The notes below the pieces were generated by a model. The model ran no database searches. It had not been told where the DNA came from and worked only from the letters and a program-made list of their open reading frames with translations. Shown here in pieces: positions 16,599 to 25,120 of a stretch of DNA of 64,000 nt. The translations under genes and the position numbers were made by a program. This DNA comes from Alcanivoracaceae bacterium (GTDB taxonomy: Bacteria; Pseudomonadota; Gammaproteobacteria; Pseudomonadales; Alcanivoracaceae), in contig JAGLCJ010000014.1 in NCBI GenBank assembly GCA_023146255.1, positions 124,001 through 188,000 on the forward strand, in the 5' to 3' direction. How positions within the stretch are numbered: the first letter of the stretch is position 1; each line of letters opens with the position of its first letter.

Positions 16599-18893
16599 GT
16601 GCTGTATGCCCTGCTGGGCGGCTTCGGGGTTGCCGCACTGGCTCCCTGGCTACATCAACTGTTCGGCCGTCACAGCGGCTGGGCTCTGGCCCTTTGGCCG
16701 GCCACCCTGTTCATTTATTTCAGCGGTTTCCTTGCCGGTGTCAACGACGGTCCGGTGCTGCTCCAGCACAACTGGATTCCGTCACTCGGTATTCAGCTGT
16801 CATTTATGGTCGATGGTCTGTCGCTGCTGTTCGCCTTGCTGATCAGCGGCATTGGCATATTTATCGTTGCCTTCGCCGGCCGTTATCTGGAGGGGCATCG
16901 GGACCTTGGTCGCTTCTACGCCATCCTGCTCGCCTTCATGGCGTCCATGCTCGGGCTGGTGCTGTCGGATAATCTGATCGCACTGTTCGTATTCTGGGAA
17001 CTGACCAGCATCACCTCCTATCTGCTGATCGGTTTCAATCACGAGGATGCAGCGGCACGGCGTTCGGCGCTGCAGGGCCTGTTTGTCACTGTCGGTGGCG
17101 GACTGGCGCTGATGACCGGACTGATCATGCTGGCCATGGTCGGCGGCAGTTATGAACTGTCTTCGCTGCTTAATCAGGGCGACGTCATTCGCGAACATGC
17201 ATTGTATGCGCCGATGCTGTGGCTGATCCTGCTTGGTGCATTCACCAAATCAGCACAGTTTCCGTTTCACTTCTGGTTGCCGAATGCGATGGCGGCGCCG
17301 ACGCCGGTGTCCGCCTATCTGCACTCCGCCACCATGGTCAAGGCCGGGGTCTATCTGCTGGCGCGACTGAATCCTGCCCTCGGCGGCACCGAGCTGTGGC
17401 TGACGGTGCTGGGCAGCGTCGGCGCCATCACTCTTTTTATCGGCATCTGGCTGGCACTGCGCAGCACCGGCATCAAGAAAGTACTGGCCTACTCCACCGT
17501 GATGGCGCTTGGCACCCTGACCATGCTGATTGGCCTTGGCACACCGCTGGCGGTCACTGCAGCGATGGCATTCCTGCTGGCTCACTCTTTGTACAAGGGT
17601 GCTCTGTTTATGGTGGCCGGCATCATTGATCATGAAACCGGCAGCAAGGATCTGCGTGATACCGGCGGCCTGTTCCGTGCCATGCCAATCACCGCTGTGG
17701 TGGCCGGCATTGCAGCATTGTCACTTGCCGGCGTTATTCCGATGTTCGGCTTTGTCGCCAAGGAGCTGCTTTTTGACGCAGCGCTGAAGAATGCGGCGAG
17801 CTGGATTCTGGCACTGGTGATCGCAGGCACCATCATGACCGTGGCGGTGGGCGCGCTGATCGGATTTTTGCCCTGGTATGGCGCGCCGGTGAAAACAAAA
17901 AAGCAGCCGCATGAGCCGGCACCTGCGTTGCTGGCCGGGCCCGTGGTGCTAGCCCTGCTCGGACTGGGCTTCGGCATCGCCGCGCCCTGGGTTGACCGAA
18001 TGCTACTTGGCGCGGCGGCAACCGCGGTTGCCGGCGTCCCGGTCGATTACCCCGTCTCACTCTGGCACGGCTTCAACACGCCGCTACTGCTCAGCATCAT
18101 CAGCCTGATCGCCGGCCTGTTGCTGTATCGCTGGCGTCAGCATTTCCATCACCACACTCGCTTTACCGAGGTGCTGGCCAGAACAGGACCGGAGCGCGGC
18201 TACGATCTGGTGATGGCGTGGCTGATAAAAGTTTCCGCCTGGCAAACCGGATTTTTCCAGAGCGGCTACTTGCGTTACTACCTGCTGATTATCCTGCTGA
18301 CCTTTATGGCGCTGGTATGGACCGTGCTGTTACTGTACTGGCCGGCACTGTCATTTGGCATCCATCTTCAAGGCATCCAGTTGCATGAGTATGTGCTGGT
18401 GTTTGTATTGATGGCTGCTGCGGTGGCCGCAGCGAGAACGGACTCTCGGCTCGGCGCGGTCGCTTCCCTTGGCGCTGTCGGCTTCACCGTGGCTCTGTTG
18501 TACGTGATGTTCAGCGCGCCGGATCTCGGCATTACTCAGGTGTTGGTGGAAACCCTGACCGTCATTCTTCTGGTGCTGGTGCTGTTTCGTCTGCCGAAGT
18601 TCCTGCGTCTGACATCAACGGCGTTGCGACTGCGTGATGTGCTTGTCGCCAGCGCCGTGGGCATCACCATGACCTGTCTGTTGCTGTTCGCCGCCGACGC
18701 CCGTTTGTATGAAAGCATTTCCCACTGGCATGTGGCGCAGAGCGTGCCGAGCGGCTATGGCCGTAATATCGTCAATGTCATTCTGGTGGACTTCCGGGCA
18801 CTGGATACGCTTGGAGAAATCTTTGTCCTGGCGCTGGCGGCCACGGGTGTGCTGGCGATGATACGGCTGCGTGCGGAGGACAAACGCAAATGA
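16599..18893 (+). CDS. mrpA: Mrp cation/proton antiporter subunit A (operon 2)
   Basis: 764 residues from a GTG at 16599 that has a perfect AAGGAGG seven bases upstream. An in-frame ATG at 16563 has no ribosome site and would add a polar N-terminus. The NuoL-like core is well conserved (FWELTSITSYLLIGFNHED, FPFHFWLPNAMAAPTPVSA, HSATMVKAGVYLLARLNP). The C-terminal extension includes FSAPDLGITQVLVETLTVIL and NVILVDFRALDTLGE. Unlike the operon 1 protein it stops before the MrpB domain, which is encoded by the next gene. This is the seven-gene (group 1) arrangement. Confidence 0.95.
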   Translation: MLYALLGGFGVAALAPWLHQLFGRHSGWALALWPATLFIYFSGFLAGVNDGPVLLQHNWIPSLGIQLSFMVDGLSLLFALLISGIGIFIVAFAGRYLEGHRDLGRFYAILLAFMASMLGLVLSDNLIALFVFWELTSITSYLLIGFNHEDAAARRSALQGLFVTVGGGLALMTGLIMLAMVGGSYELSSLLNQGDVIREHALYAPMLWLILLGAFTKSAQFPFHFWLPNAMAAPTPVSAYLHSATMVKAGVYLLARLNPALGGTELWLTVLGSVGAITLFIGIWLALRSTGIKKVLAYSTVMALGTLTMLIGLGTPLAVTAAMAFLLAHSLYKGALFMVAGIIDHETGSKDLRDTGGLFRAMPITAVVAGIAALSLAGVIPMFGFVAKELLFDAALKNAASWILALVIAGTIMTVAVGALIGFLPWYGAPVKTKKQPHEPAPALLAGPVVLALLGLGFGIAAPWVDRMLLGAAATAVAGVPVDYPVSLWHGFNTPLLLSIISLIAGLLLYRWRQHFHHHTRFTEVLARTGPERGYDLVMAWLIKVSAWQTGFFQSGYLRYYLLIILLTFMALVWTVLLLYWPALSFGIHLQGIQLHEYVLVFVLMAAAVAAARTDSRLGAVASLGAVGFTVALLYVMFSAPDLGITQVLVETLTVILLVLVLFRLPKFLRLTSTALRLRDVLVASAVGITMTCLLLFAADARLYESISHWHVAQSVPSGYGRNIVNVILVDFRALDTLGEIFVLALAATGVLAMIRLRAEDKRK

Positions 18894-19330
18894 GCATGCC
18901 AAATCGTCCCGACTCCCTGATTCTGCGCGTTACCGGTCACTTCCTGTTACCGCTGTTGATCATGTTTTCACTGTTCCTGCTACTGCGTGGCCACAATGAG
19001 CCCGGCGGTGGCTTTATCGGTGGCCTGGTGGCATCTGCAGCGATTGCACTCCATCTGTTTTTTACCAGTGTTCAATCGGCACGCCGATTGATCTGGGTCG
19101 ACCCACGAGACCTGATTGGCTGGGGATTGTGCATTGCCATTGCTTCAGGCCTGTTTGGCATGTTCAGCGGTTTGCCGTTTCTCGGCGCACTCTGGGTTGA
19201 GCTGAGCGTGCCGATATTTGGCATGCTGAAAGTCGGCACGCCGCTGCTGTTTGATATCGGTGTTTATCTGGTCGTGATTGGCACAGTGCTGAACATACTA
19301 CTGGCACTGGCCGAAGCGGAGGACGCATGA
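18890..19330 (+). CDS. mrpB: Mrp cation/proton antiporter subunit B (operon 2)
   Basis: 146 residues with four hydrophobic segments and the MrpB signature GHNEPGGGFIGGLVASAA. The same motif appears inside the fused protein of operon 1. ATG at 18890 overlaps the mrpA stop as ATGA. The C-terminal GTPLLFDIGVYLVVIGTVLN is also conserved in the family. Confidence 0.95.
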   Translation: MSMPNRPDSLILRVTGHFLLPLLIMFSLFLLLRGHNEPGGGFIGGLVASAAIALHLFFTSVQSARRLIWVDPRDLIGWGLCIAIASGLFGMFSGLPFLGALWVELSVPIFGMLKVGTPLLFDIGVYLVVIGTVLNILLALAEAEDA

Positions 19331-19677
19331 GCACCCTGCTTGCCACCGCCGTTGGCGTGCTTTACGCCACCGCCATTTACCTGATCCTGCGGCGTTCAAT
19401 CGTCAAGCTGGTGATTGGTCTGGTGCTGCTGTCCAACGCCGCCAATCTGCTGATCTTTACCAGTAGTGGCCTGACCCGTTACGCACCGCCATTGATTCCG
19501 GAAGGTGCTAGCGCCGTAGTGGATGGCATCGTTGCCGACCCTCTTGCCCAGGCCCTGATCCTGACTGCCATTGTGATTGGTTTTGGCGTACTCGCTTTTG
19601 CCGTGGTGCTGATTCACCGTGCCTATGAAGTTGTGAAGGCCGACGATATGGACCAGATGAAGGATACCGATACATGA
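19327..19677 (+). CDS. mrpC: Mrp cation/proton antiporter subunit C (operon 2)
   Basis: 116 residues, NuoK-like, with three membrane helices and the conserved LTAIVIGFGVLAFAVVL. It overlaps mrpB and mrpD by 4 bp each. It corresponds to the gene at 13268-13621 in the opposite operon. Confidence 0.94.
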   Translation: MSTLLATAVGVLYATAIYLILRRSIVKLVIGLVLLSNAANLLIFTSSGLTRYAPPLIPEGASAVVDGIVADPLAQALILTAIVIGFGVLAFAVVLIHRAYEVVKADDMDQMKDTDT

Positions 19678-21179
19678 ACAGTGCGGTAGCCCTGCAAACC
19701 ACGCTGCCAATTCTGATTCCGCTGATCGCCGGTGCGCTGTCGCTGGTGGTGTGGCGCTCACGGCAACTTCAGCGCGGCATCAGTGTGCTTGGCACCGGCG
19801 CATTGTTGCTGGCGTCGATCTGGTTGCTGCTGTCGGTTTACGACAACGGCATTCAGGTGATGTATGCCGGCAACTGGCCAGCGCCATTCGGCATCGTACT
19901 GGTGGCGGACCTGCTCAGCAGCATCATGGTTTTGCTGACCGGCATCACCGGCCTTGCCACCGCGGTCTATTCCCTCGCCACCATTAGTAAAAAACATGAG
20001 CATTACGGTTATTACCCGTTGATGCACCTGTTGCTTGCCGGTGTGAACGGTGCCTTCCTCACCGGAGATATTTTCAATCTCTACGTCTGGTTCGAGGTCA
20101 TGCTGGTGGCATCGTTTGCGCTACTGATTCTCGGCGGCGAACGGGCGCAAATGGAAGGTGCGATCAAGTATGTGACGCTGAACCTGGTCTCTTCGGCGAT
20201 ATTCCTGTCGGCCATTGGTCTGCTCTATGGTCTGACCGGGACCCTCAATATGGCCGACCTGGCAGTGAAACTTGCCGAGCATCAGGACAATCCGATGGTG
20301 CAGGTGGTGGCGATGCTGTTCCTGATGGCATTCGGCATCAAGGCCGGCGCCTTTCCGTTGTTCTTCTGGCTACCGGCGTCCTATCACACACCGCGGGTCG
20401 CGGTGTCTTCCCTGTTTGCCGGGCTGCTGACCAAAGTCGGTGTGTACGCCCTGTTCCGCGTCTTCACCCTGATCTTTCCGCTTGGCGATTCACTGATTCG
20501 TGATCTGCTGCTGGCCATGGCCGGTGCCACCATGCTGGTTGGCGTACTCGGTGCGGCGGCGCAGTTCGAGTTCCGGCGTATTTTGTCGTTCCACATCATC
20601 AGCCAGATCGGTTACATGCTGATGGGACTCGCGCTGTATACACCACTGGCGATTATTGGTGGTGTGTTCTACATCATTCACCACATTATCGTGAAATCGA
20701 ACCTGTTCCTGATCAGTGGACTGGTGTATCGATTGCAGGGCAGCTACGACCTGAAGCAGCTGGGTGGTGTCTGGCGCAGTCACCCGATGATTGCTGTGCT
20801 GTTCCTGATTCCGGCGCTGTCGCTGGCCGGCTTGCCACCGTTGTCCGGCTTCTTTGGCAAATTTATTGTCATCAAGGCCGGCGTCGAAGCGCAGCACTGG
20901 TGGCTGGTTGGCATTGCCCTGCTGGTGGGCCTGCTAACACTGTATTCAATGATCAAGATCTGGGCGGAAGTATTCTGGAAAGCCATGCCGGAAGGTGCCA
21001 CAGCGCCAGCCCAACAACGCGGCGGCACTGGCCTGATGGTGCTGACTATTGTCGCTCTGGCGACGCTGACGGTGCTGATCGGCGTGGCCGCCGAGCCGGT
21101 GTATAAGCTAGCCGAGTATACCGCCGCGCAGTTGCTCGATAGTCAGTCCTATATCCAGTCCGTGATGGGAGTGCGCTGA
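19674..21179 (+). CDS. mrpD: Mrp cation/proton antiporter subunit D (operon 2)
   Basis: 501 residues, NuoN/NuoM-like. Conserved features are YVWFEVMLVASFALLILGG with the membrane Glu, FGIKAGAFPLFFWLPASYHT with the functional Lys, and LPPLSGFFGKFIVIKAG. The C-terminal QLLDSQSYIQSVMG parallels QLMNSQLYIEAVLG of the operon 1 protein. The two operons thus carry true paralogues, with clear divergence elsewhere. Confidence 0.95.
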   Translation: MNSAVALQTTLPILIPLIAGALSLVVWRSRQLQRGISVLGTGALLLASIWLLLSVYDNGIQVMYAGNWPAPFGIVLVADLLSSIMVLLTGITGLATAVYSLATISKKHEHYGYYPLMHLLLAGVNGAFLTGDIFNLYVWFEVMLVASFALLILGGERAQMEGAIKYVTLNLVSSAIFLSAIGLLYGLTGTLNMADLAVKLAEHQDNPMVQVVAMLFLMAFGIKAGAFPLFFWLPASYHTPRVAVSSLFAGLLTKVGVYALFRVFTLIFPLGDSLIRDLLLAMAGATMLVGVLGAAAQFEFRRILSFHIISQIGYMLMGLALYTPLAIIGGVFYIIHHIIVKSNLFLISGLVYRLQGSYDLKQLGGVWRSHPMIAVLFLIPALSLAGLPPLSGFFGKFIVIKAGVEAQHWWLVGIALLVGLLTLYSMIKIWAEVFWKAMPEGATAPAQQRGGTGLMVLTIVALATLTVLIGVAAEPVYKLAEYTAAQLLDSQSYIQSVMGVR

Positions 21180-21180
21180 G

Positions 21181-21666
21181 ATGGGAGCGTTTGCCTGGAA
21201 CATCCTGCTGGCGCTGATCTGGGTGGCGGTATCCGGCGACATCAGCGGTGCCGGCCTGTTCACCGGTTTCGTGCTGGGCTATATCATCCTCGGTCTGACC
21301 TTGCGTGAGCTGCCTGTGTTTGCAGCCTATGTTCGCCGCGTGCCGAAAATATTCCGCTTTGCCGGCTATTTTCTGAAAGAGCTGATTCGCTCCAACCTGC
21401 GCGTGGCCTGGGATGTGGTGACCCCAACTCACTATATGAAGCCGGCGGTGATTGCAGTACCTCTGGATGCCAGAACCGAAGGCGAGATTGCCCTGCTGGC
21501 CAACCTGATTTCATTGACCCCGGGCACCCTGAGTCTGGATGTATCCAGCGACCGTCGGGTGCTGTACCTGCATGTCATGTATCTGGACGATCTTGATCAG
21601 ACTCGCGCACAGATCAAGCAATTTGAGGCACGCGTTCTCGAACTGTTACGCGAGGAGACATCATGA
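21181..21666 (+). CDS. mrpE: Mrp cation/proton antiporter subunit E (operon 2)
   Basis: 161 residues. The N-terminus is hydrophobic and the soluble C-terminal part contains SLTPGTLSLDVSSD and VLYLHVMYLDD, typical of MrpE. ATG at 21181 follows the mrpD stop directly, with GGGAG nine bases upstream inside mrpD. Confidence 0.93.
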   Translation: MGAFAWNILLALIWVAVSGDISGAGLFTGFVLGYIILGLTLRELPVFAAYVRRVPKIFRFAGYFLKELIRSNLRVAWDVVTPTHYMKPAVIAVPLDARTEGEIALLANLISLTPGTLSLDVSSDRRVLYLHVMYLDDLDQTRAQIKQFEARVLELLREETS

Positions 21667-21938
21667 TCAGCGTCGCTGTCTGGCTTGCCTTTGCCATTCT
21701 CAGCCTGTCACTGCTGCTGAGTTTTGTCCGGCTTTTGCTCGGCCCGACTCTGCCGGACCGTGTCGTCGCGCTGGAACTGATGGCCTCACTGACCGTGGGC
21801 TTTATTGGCGTGCACGCCATCGCCTCACAACGCTTTGCCTTTCTGGATGTTGCCATGGTGCTGGCGCTGACCGCGTTTCTGGCTGCCGTCGGATTCGCTC
21901 GCTTTCTGGAAAAACGGGGGATGCATGGCGATGACTGA
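21663..21938 (+). CDS. mrpF: Mrp cation/proton antiporter subunit F (operon 2)
   Basis: 91 residues, three membrane segments, signature GPTLPDRVVALELM. It overlaps mrpE by 4 bp and mrpG by about 14 bp. Confidence 0.93.
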   Translation: MISVAVWLAFAILSLSLLLSFVRLLLGPTLPDRVVALELMASLTVGFIGVHAIASQRFAFLDVAMVLALTAFLAAVGFARFLEKRGMHGDD

Positions 21939-22350
21939 ATGGATTGCTGCACTGCTGTTACTGGCCGGATCGCTGCTGATGCTGTTGGCCGCGCTCGGCG
22001 CGCTGCGCATGCCGGATCTGCTGATGCGCATGCATGCTACCACCAAGGCCGGCGCGCTCGGCTCCGGCCTGATCATGCTCGCCGTTGCCGTGTACTTTGC
22101 CAATGCCGAAGTCTGGGCCCGCGTGCTGGCAATCATTGCATTTATCATGCTGACCGCACCGGTGGCCGCGCACATGATCGGCCGCGCCGGCTACTTTGTC
22201 GGCGTGCCGTTGTGGGGGCGCATTCTGCGCGATGACCTGAAAGGCCGTTATGATCCCGAGCATCACACACTGGCGTCGCCTGAGGAATTTGCCGAACGAC
22301 GGCACCCCGAGGATCGGCGCCAGCACCAGAAACCCCCACACAACCGCTAG
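21925..22350 (+). CDS. mrpG: Mrp cation/proton antiporter subunit G (operon 2)
   Basis: 141 residues; ATG at 21925 (a second ATG two codons later is equally well placed behind GGGGG). Three hydrophobic segments with MHATTKAGALGSG, the MrpG signature. The tail after about residue 95 is longer and much more charged than in operon 1 (RRHPEDRRQHQKPPHNR). The stop codon lies inside a REP-like palindrome. Confidence 0.93.
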   Translation: MAMTEWIAALLLLAGSLLMLLAALGALRMPDLLMRMHATTKAGALGSGLIMLAVAVYFANAEVWARVLAIIAFIMLTAPVAAHMIGRAGYFVGVPLWGRILRDDLKGRYDPEHHTLASPEEFAERRHPEDRRQHQKPPHNR

Positions 22351-22372
22351 GAGCGGTCGACCGACCGCTCCT
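22349..22372. repeat. REP-like palindrome (locus a)
   Basis: Perfect 11-bp arms AGGAGCGGTCG / CGACCGCTCCT around a 2-bp centre. It overlaps the mrpG stop codon. It belongs to the family also found at 35551, 55649, 56127, 57054 and 60963. It may also act as an mRNA 3' end or a weak terminator, but no T tract follows. Confidence 0.85.
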
Positions 22373-22449
22373 GCAACAGCCTCTGACTTCTCGAAGGCAG
22401 CTCGGAAGGAGTAGCATCAAAACATACCCACCATCCTCCGGAGGCCAGC

Positions 22450-23205
22450 ATGCTTCGCGGACTGTTTCTCGATCTCTCCGGCGTACTCTATGAAGGCCAC
22501 CAGCCGCTGCCCGGAGCCGTGGATGCGGTGCAGAAGCTGCAGCAATCATCACTGCAGCTCCGCTTTGTCACCAACACCGCACGCAAGAACCGGCAACAGA
22601 TTCTGGCCGATCTGACCGCCATGGGATTTGCCATTGAACCGGCACAGCTGTTTACCGCACCCGCCGCTGCCGCCAGCTGGGTGCGAGAACACAAGCGTCA
22701 TCCGTTCCTGCTGGTGCACCCGGATATTCGCTGCGAGTTTGACTCAGCCTCAGAGACAAAGCCGGATGTCGTGGTAATCGGTGACGCCGAAGATGATCTG
22801 AACTATCAGCAGCTGGATATCGCCTTTCGGCTGTTAATGGATGGCGCGCCGCTGATTGCCATCGGCGACAACCGTTACTTCAAGGCCGATGGCAAACTGC
22901 ATCTGGATGCCGGGCCTTTTGTCCGGGCGCTGGAATATGCTGCCGGCGTCGAGGCCATTGTTACCGGCAAACCGTCTACTGCATTTTTCCAGCAGGTGTT
23001 GAACGATACCGGGCTGAAGGCCGAGGAAGTCATGATGGTGGGCGATGATGTTTTTGGCGATGTGGAGGGTGCGCTCAAGGCGGGGTTGCAAGCTTGTCTG
23101 GTGCGTACGGGGAAATATCAGGTGGGCGATGAGAAGCGTATTCGGGGAGAGTTTCAGGTGCGGGGGTCACTGGCGGATTGGGTGGCGACAGGGGCCTGTG
23201 ATTGA
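22450..23205 (+). CDS. HAD-family phosphatase, LHPP-like (subclass IIA)
   Basis: 251 residues; ATG at 22450 behind GGAGG. Motif I is DLSGVLYEG (nucleophile Asp8) with Ser in place of the usual second Asp. That substitution is also present in phospholysine phosphohistidine inorganic pyrophosphate phosphatase (LHPP, DISGVLYD). Other matches to that family are RFVTNTARKNRQQ (motif II Thr), ALEYAAGVEAIVTGKPS (motif III Lys) and MMVGDDVFGDVEGALKAG (motif IV Asp pair). The C2 cap between motifs II and III is present. The enzyme probably removes phosphate from a small phosphorylated compound or phosphohistidine; the substrate is not determined. It appears to be transcribed alone. Confidence 0.88.
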   Translation: MLRGLFLDLSGVLYEGHQPLPGAVDAVQKLQQSSLQLRFVTNTARKNRQQILADLTAMGFAIEPAQLFTAPAAAASWVREHKRHPFLLVHPDIRCEFDSASETKPDVVVIGDAEDDLNYQQLDIAFRLLMDGAPLIAIGDNRYFKADGKLHLDAGPFVRALEYAAGVEAIVTGKPSTAFFQQVLNDTGLKAEEVMMVGDDVFGDVEGALKAGLQACLVRTGKYQVGDEKRIRGEFQVRGSLADWVATGACD

Positions 23206-23235
23206 AGCCTGCGCCTGTATCTTCAGGGTTTTCCG

Positions 23236-23273
23236 GAGTTATACGCAATGTACTAGCACTTTGCGTATAACTC
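23236..23273. repeat. 13-bp perfect inverted repeat at the left edge of the AbiE patch
   Basis: Arms GAGTTATACGCAA (23236-23248) and TTGCGTATAACTC (23261-23273), 12-bp spacer. It is AT-richer than the surroundings and has no T tract, so it is not an obvious terminator. It could be a regulator site or the scar of an insertion. Confidence 0.6.
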
Positions 23274-23361
23274 ATCGGAGCAACGGCCAGGAGACTTTAG
23301 CGGTACGCTGTACTGCTGAAAGGATACTGGGTGGCCCCAAATCCTCAGGACATCAAGGAGA

Positions 23362-23409
23362 TGTTCCTTTTATTCGTCGAAATATTGCATTCGACGAATA
23401 AAAGGAACA
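23362..23409. promoter_or_regulatory. candidate AbiEi operator: 19-bp inverted repeat
   Basis: Perfect arms at 23362-23380 (inner part TTTTATTCGTCGA) and 23391-23409 (TCGACGAATAAAA inner part), separated by 10 bp. The right arm ends 10 bp before the abiEi ATG. In studied AbiE systems the AbiEi antitoxin binds inverted repeats in its own promoter and represses the operon. That role here is inference from position and symmetry. Confidence 0.75.
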
Positions 23410-23419
23410 AACTTCTGCC

Positions 23420-24025
23420 ATGCTCCCCGATACTCACTCACAGCGCGTTCTTGATCTGGCCCGACAAAAGGGACTGCTGCGCACCAGCGATCTGGATGCC
23501 ATTGATGCGCCCCGGGTCGTGCTGACGCGTCTGACCGCCGCTGGCCTGCTGACCAAGGTCGGGCGCGGCCTCTATCGTCTACCCAGCCATTCGGGGTCGG
23601 AACACGAAGGCCTTGCGGCCATCGCCACCAAAGTACCGCAGGCCGTGTTCTGCCTGCTGACCGCACTGCAATTCCACGAACTGACTACCCAACTACCGCG
23701 CCAGATCTGGATTGCCATGCCACGCGGTAGCCATGTACCGCGCATCGACTACCCGCCGATCAAGATGGTGCAGATGACGGGGGAGGTCTACATGGCTGGC
23801 ATTGAGGAATACCAGCGCGACGGCGTGAAGCTGCGCGTCTATGGCGCGGCCAAGACGGTCGCGGACTGCTTCAAACATCGCAATAAACTTGGACTGGACG
23901 TGGCACTGGAAGCGCTGAAGGACGCCCGCGCCAAACGCAAAGCCACGGCGGACGACCTGTGGCACTACGCCAAAATCTGTCGCGTGGCCAATGTGATGCG
24001 CCCCTATCTGGAGGCCATTGAATGA
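23420..24025 (+). CDS. abiEi: AbiEi-type antitoxin/transcriptional repressor
   Basis: 201 residues. The N-terminal winged helix (ARQKGLLRTSDLDAIDAPRV...LTAAGLLTKVGRGLYRL) followed by the AbiEi antitoxin domain (LPRQIWIAMPRG, GVKLRVYGAAKTVADCFKHR) is characteristic of type IV toxin-antitoxin antitoxins. Homologues repress their own promoter and counteract AbiEii without binding it. It overlaps the toxin gene by 4 bp (ATGA). A long dyad lies immediately upstream. The pair forms a small cassette between a housekeeping phosphatase and the polA region. Confidence 0.92.
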   Translation: MLPDTHSQRVLDLARQKGLLRTSDLDAIDAPRVVLTRLTAAGLLTKVGRGLYRLPSHSGSEHEGLAAIATKVPQAVFCLLTALQFHELTTQLPRQIWIAMPRGSHVPRIDYPPIKMVQMTGEVYMAGIEEYQRDGVKLRVYGAAKTVADCFKHRNKLGLDVALEALKDARAKRKATADDLWHYAKICRVANVMRPYLEAIE

Positions 24026-24879
24026 ACGGACTAGCAGCTTCCGTGCGCGCACGGCTGCTCAACGTCGCCAAGGCGCAGGGCGTGGACTTCAATCAGGTGC
24101 TGGTACGCTTCGCGCTTGAGCGCATCCTCTACCGATTGAGCCAGTCACAGTACGCGGATCATTTTCTGCTCAAGGGCGCGCTACTTTTCACGCTCTGGTA
24201 CGACATGCCGCACCGGGCCACGCGCGACGCCGACCTGCTCGGCTTCGGCGCGAGCGATCTGGAATCCGTGATCCAGACCTTCCGGGACATCGCGAGCGTC
24301 GCGGTAGACGATGGCATCGTGTTCGATCCGCCCTCGGTCGTCGCCGAGGATATCCGCAAGGACGCAGGATATGCGGGAGCGCGCATTCTCATTAGTGGCG
24401 AGCTCGCCGGGGCGCGCTGCAAGACACAGATCGACATCGGTTTCGGCGATGCCGTGACACCCGGGCCCGTCGATGCAACCTATCCCGTGCTGCTGGCCGA
24501 CCTGCCTTCACCTCGTTTGCGCACCTATCCCGTTTACACCGTCGTTGCGGAAAAGCTCCACGCCATCGCGCTGCTGGGCATGACTAACAGCCGGATGAAA
24601 GATTACCTCGACCTGTCGGTGCTGCTGGACAGTGAAACCCTGGACACCAATCTCTTGGCCCAAGCCATCAAGGCTACTTTTGAGCGGCGCGGCATGGCGG
24701 TACCTACCAAGCTGCCAGTCGGCCTGACAGATGAGTTCGCGGAAGATCCCTCTCGGCAAGCGTTGTGGCAGGCGTTCATAAAAAAGAACGAGATTGCTTT
24801 TGAACCTCTGCGCGCCATCGTGGGCCGACTGCGGGTCGCCTTGGGGGCAATACTGAGCCTCGCAGCAACCCTCTCTTGA
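24022..24879 (+). CDS. abiEii: AbiEii-type toxin, nucleotidyltransferase
   Basis: 285 residues. The nucleotidyltransferase motifs of the AbiEii/AbiGii family are in order: FLLKGALLFTLWYDM, RATRDADLLGFG with the catalytic acidic pair, QIDIGFGD, and VVAEKLHAIALLGMTNSRMKDYLDL. Family members transfer nucleotides to tRNA ends and block growth, and some give abortive phage defence. The length and all four motifs look intact, so the toxin is probably functional. No transposase or integrase is nearby to explain how it arrived. Confidence 0.92.
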   Translation: MNGLAASVRARLLNVAKAQGVDFNQVLVRFALERILYRLSQSQYADHFLLKGALLFTLWYDMPHRATRDADLLGFGASDLESVIQTFRDIASVAVDDGIVFDPPSVVAEDIRKDAGYAGARILISGELAGARCKTQIDIGFGDAVTPGPVDATYPVLLADLPSPRLRTYPVYTVVAEKLHAIALLGMTNSRMKDYLDLSVLLDSETLDTNLLAQAIKATFERRGMAVPTKLPVGLTDEFAEDPSRQALWQAFIKKNEIAFEPLRAIVGRLRVALGAILSLAATLS

Positions 24880-25120
24880 TTCAGCAATAGCGCTTTGCCC
24901 TGCACAACCTGCTGGTTTCCGAATCAAGCCGGGCCGCTTTAGCTGCCAGATCGAACAGAAACAGGGTTCTGCCCATCCAGTTGCTGGCCGTACTGCTGGA
25001 ATAAGCGCCGCATGGCATCGAGCCCGCTTGGGATGATCCTGTTCATGGGCGAAGGAGAAGGGAAAGGGCCGACTGTTTCAAGCACTGCGCAAGCGTGAGG
25101 ACTCCAACTTCGGGCCTCCT

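Noticed and set aside
24880..25120. Additional small gene or attachment site to the right of abiEii
   Set aside because: A 61-codon minus-strand frame has no start signal or homology, and no repeat matching the left edge was found.
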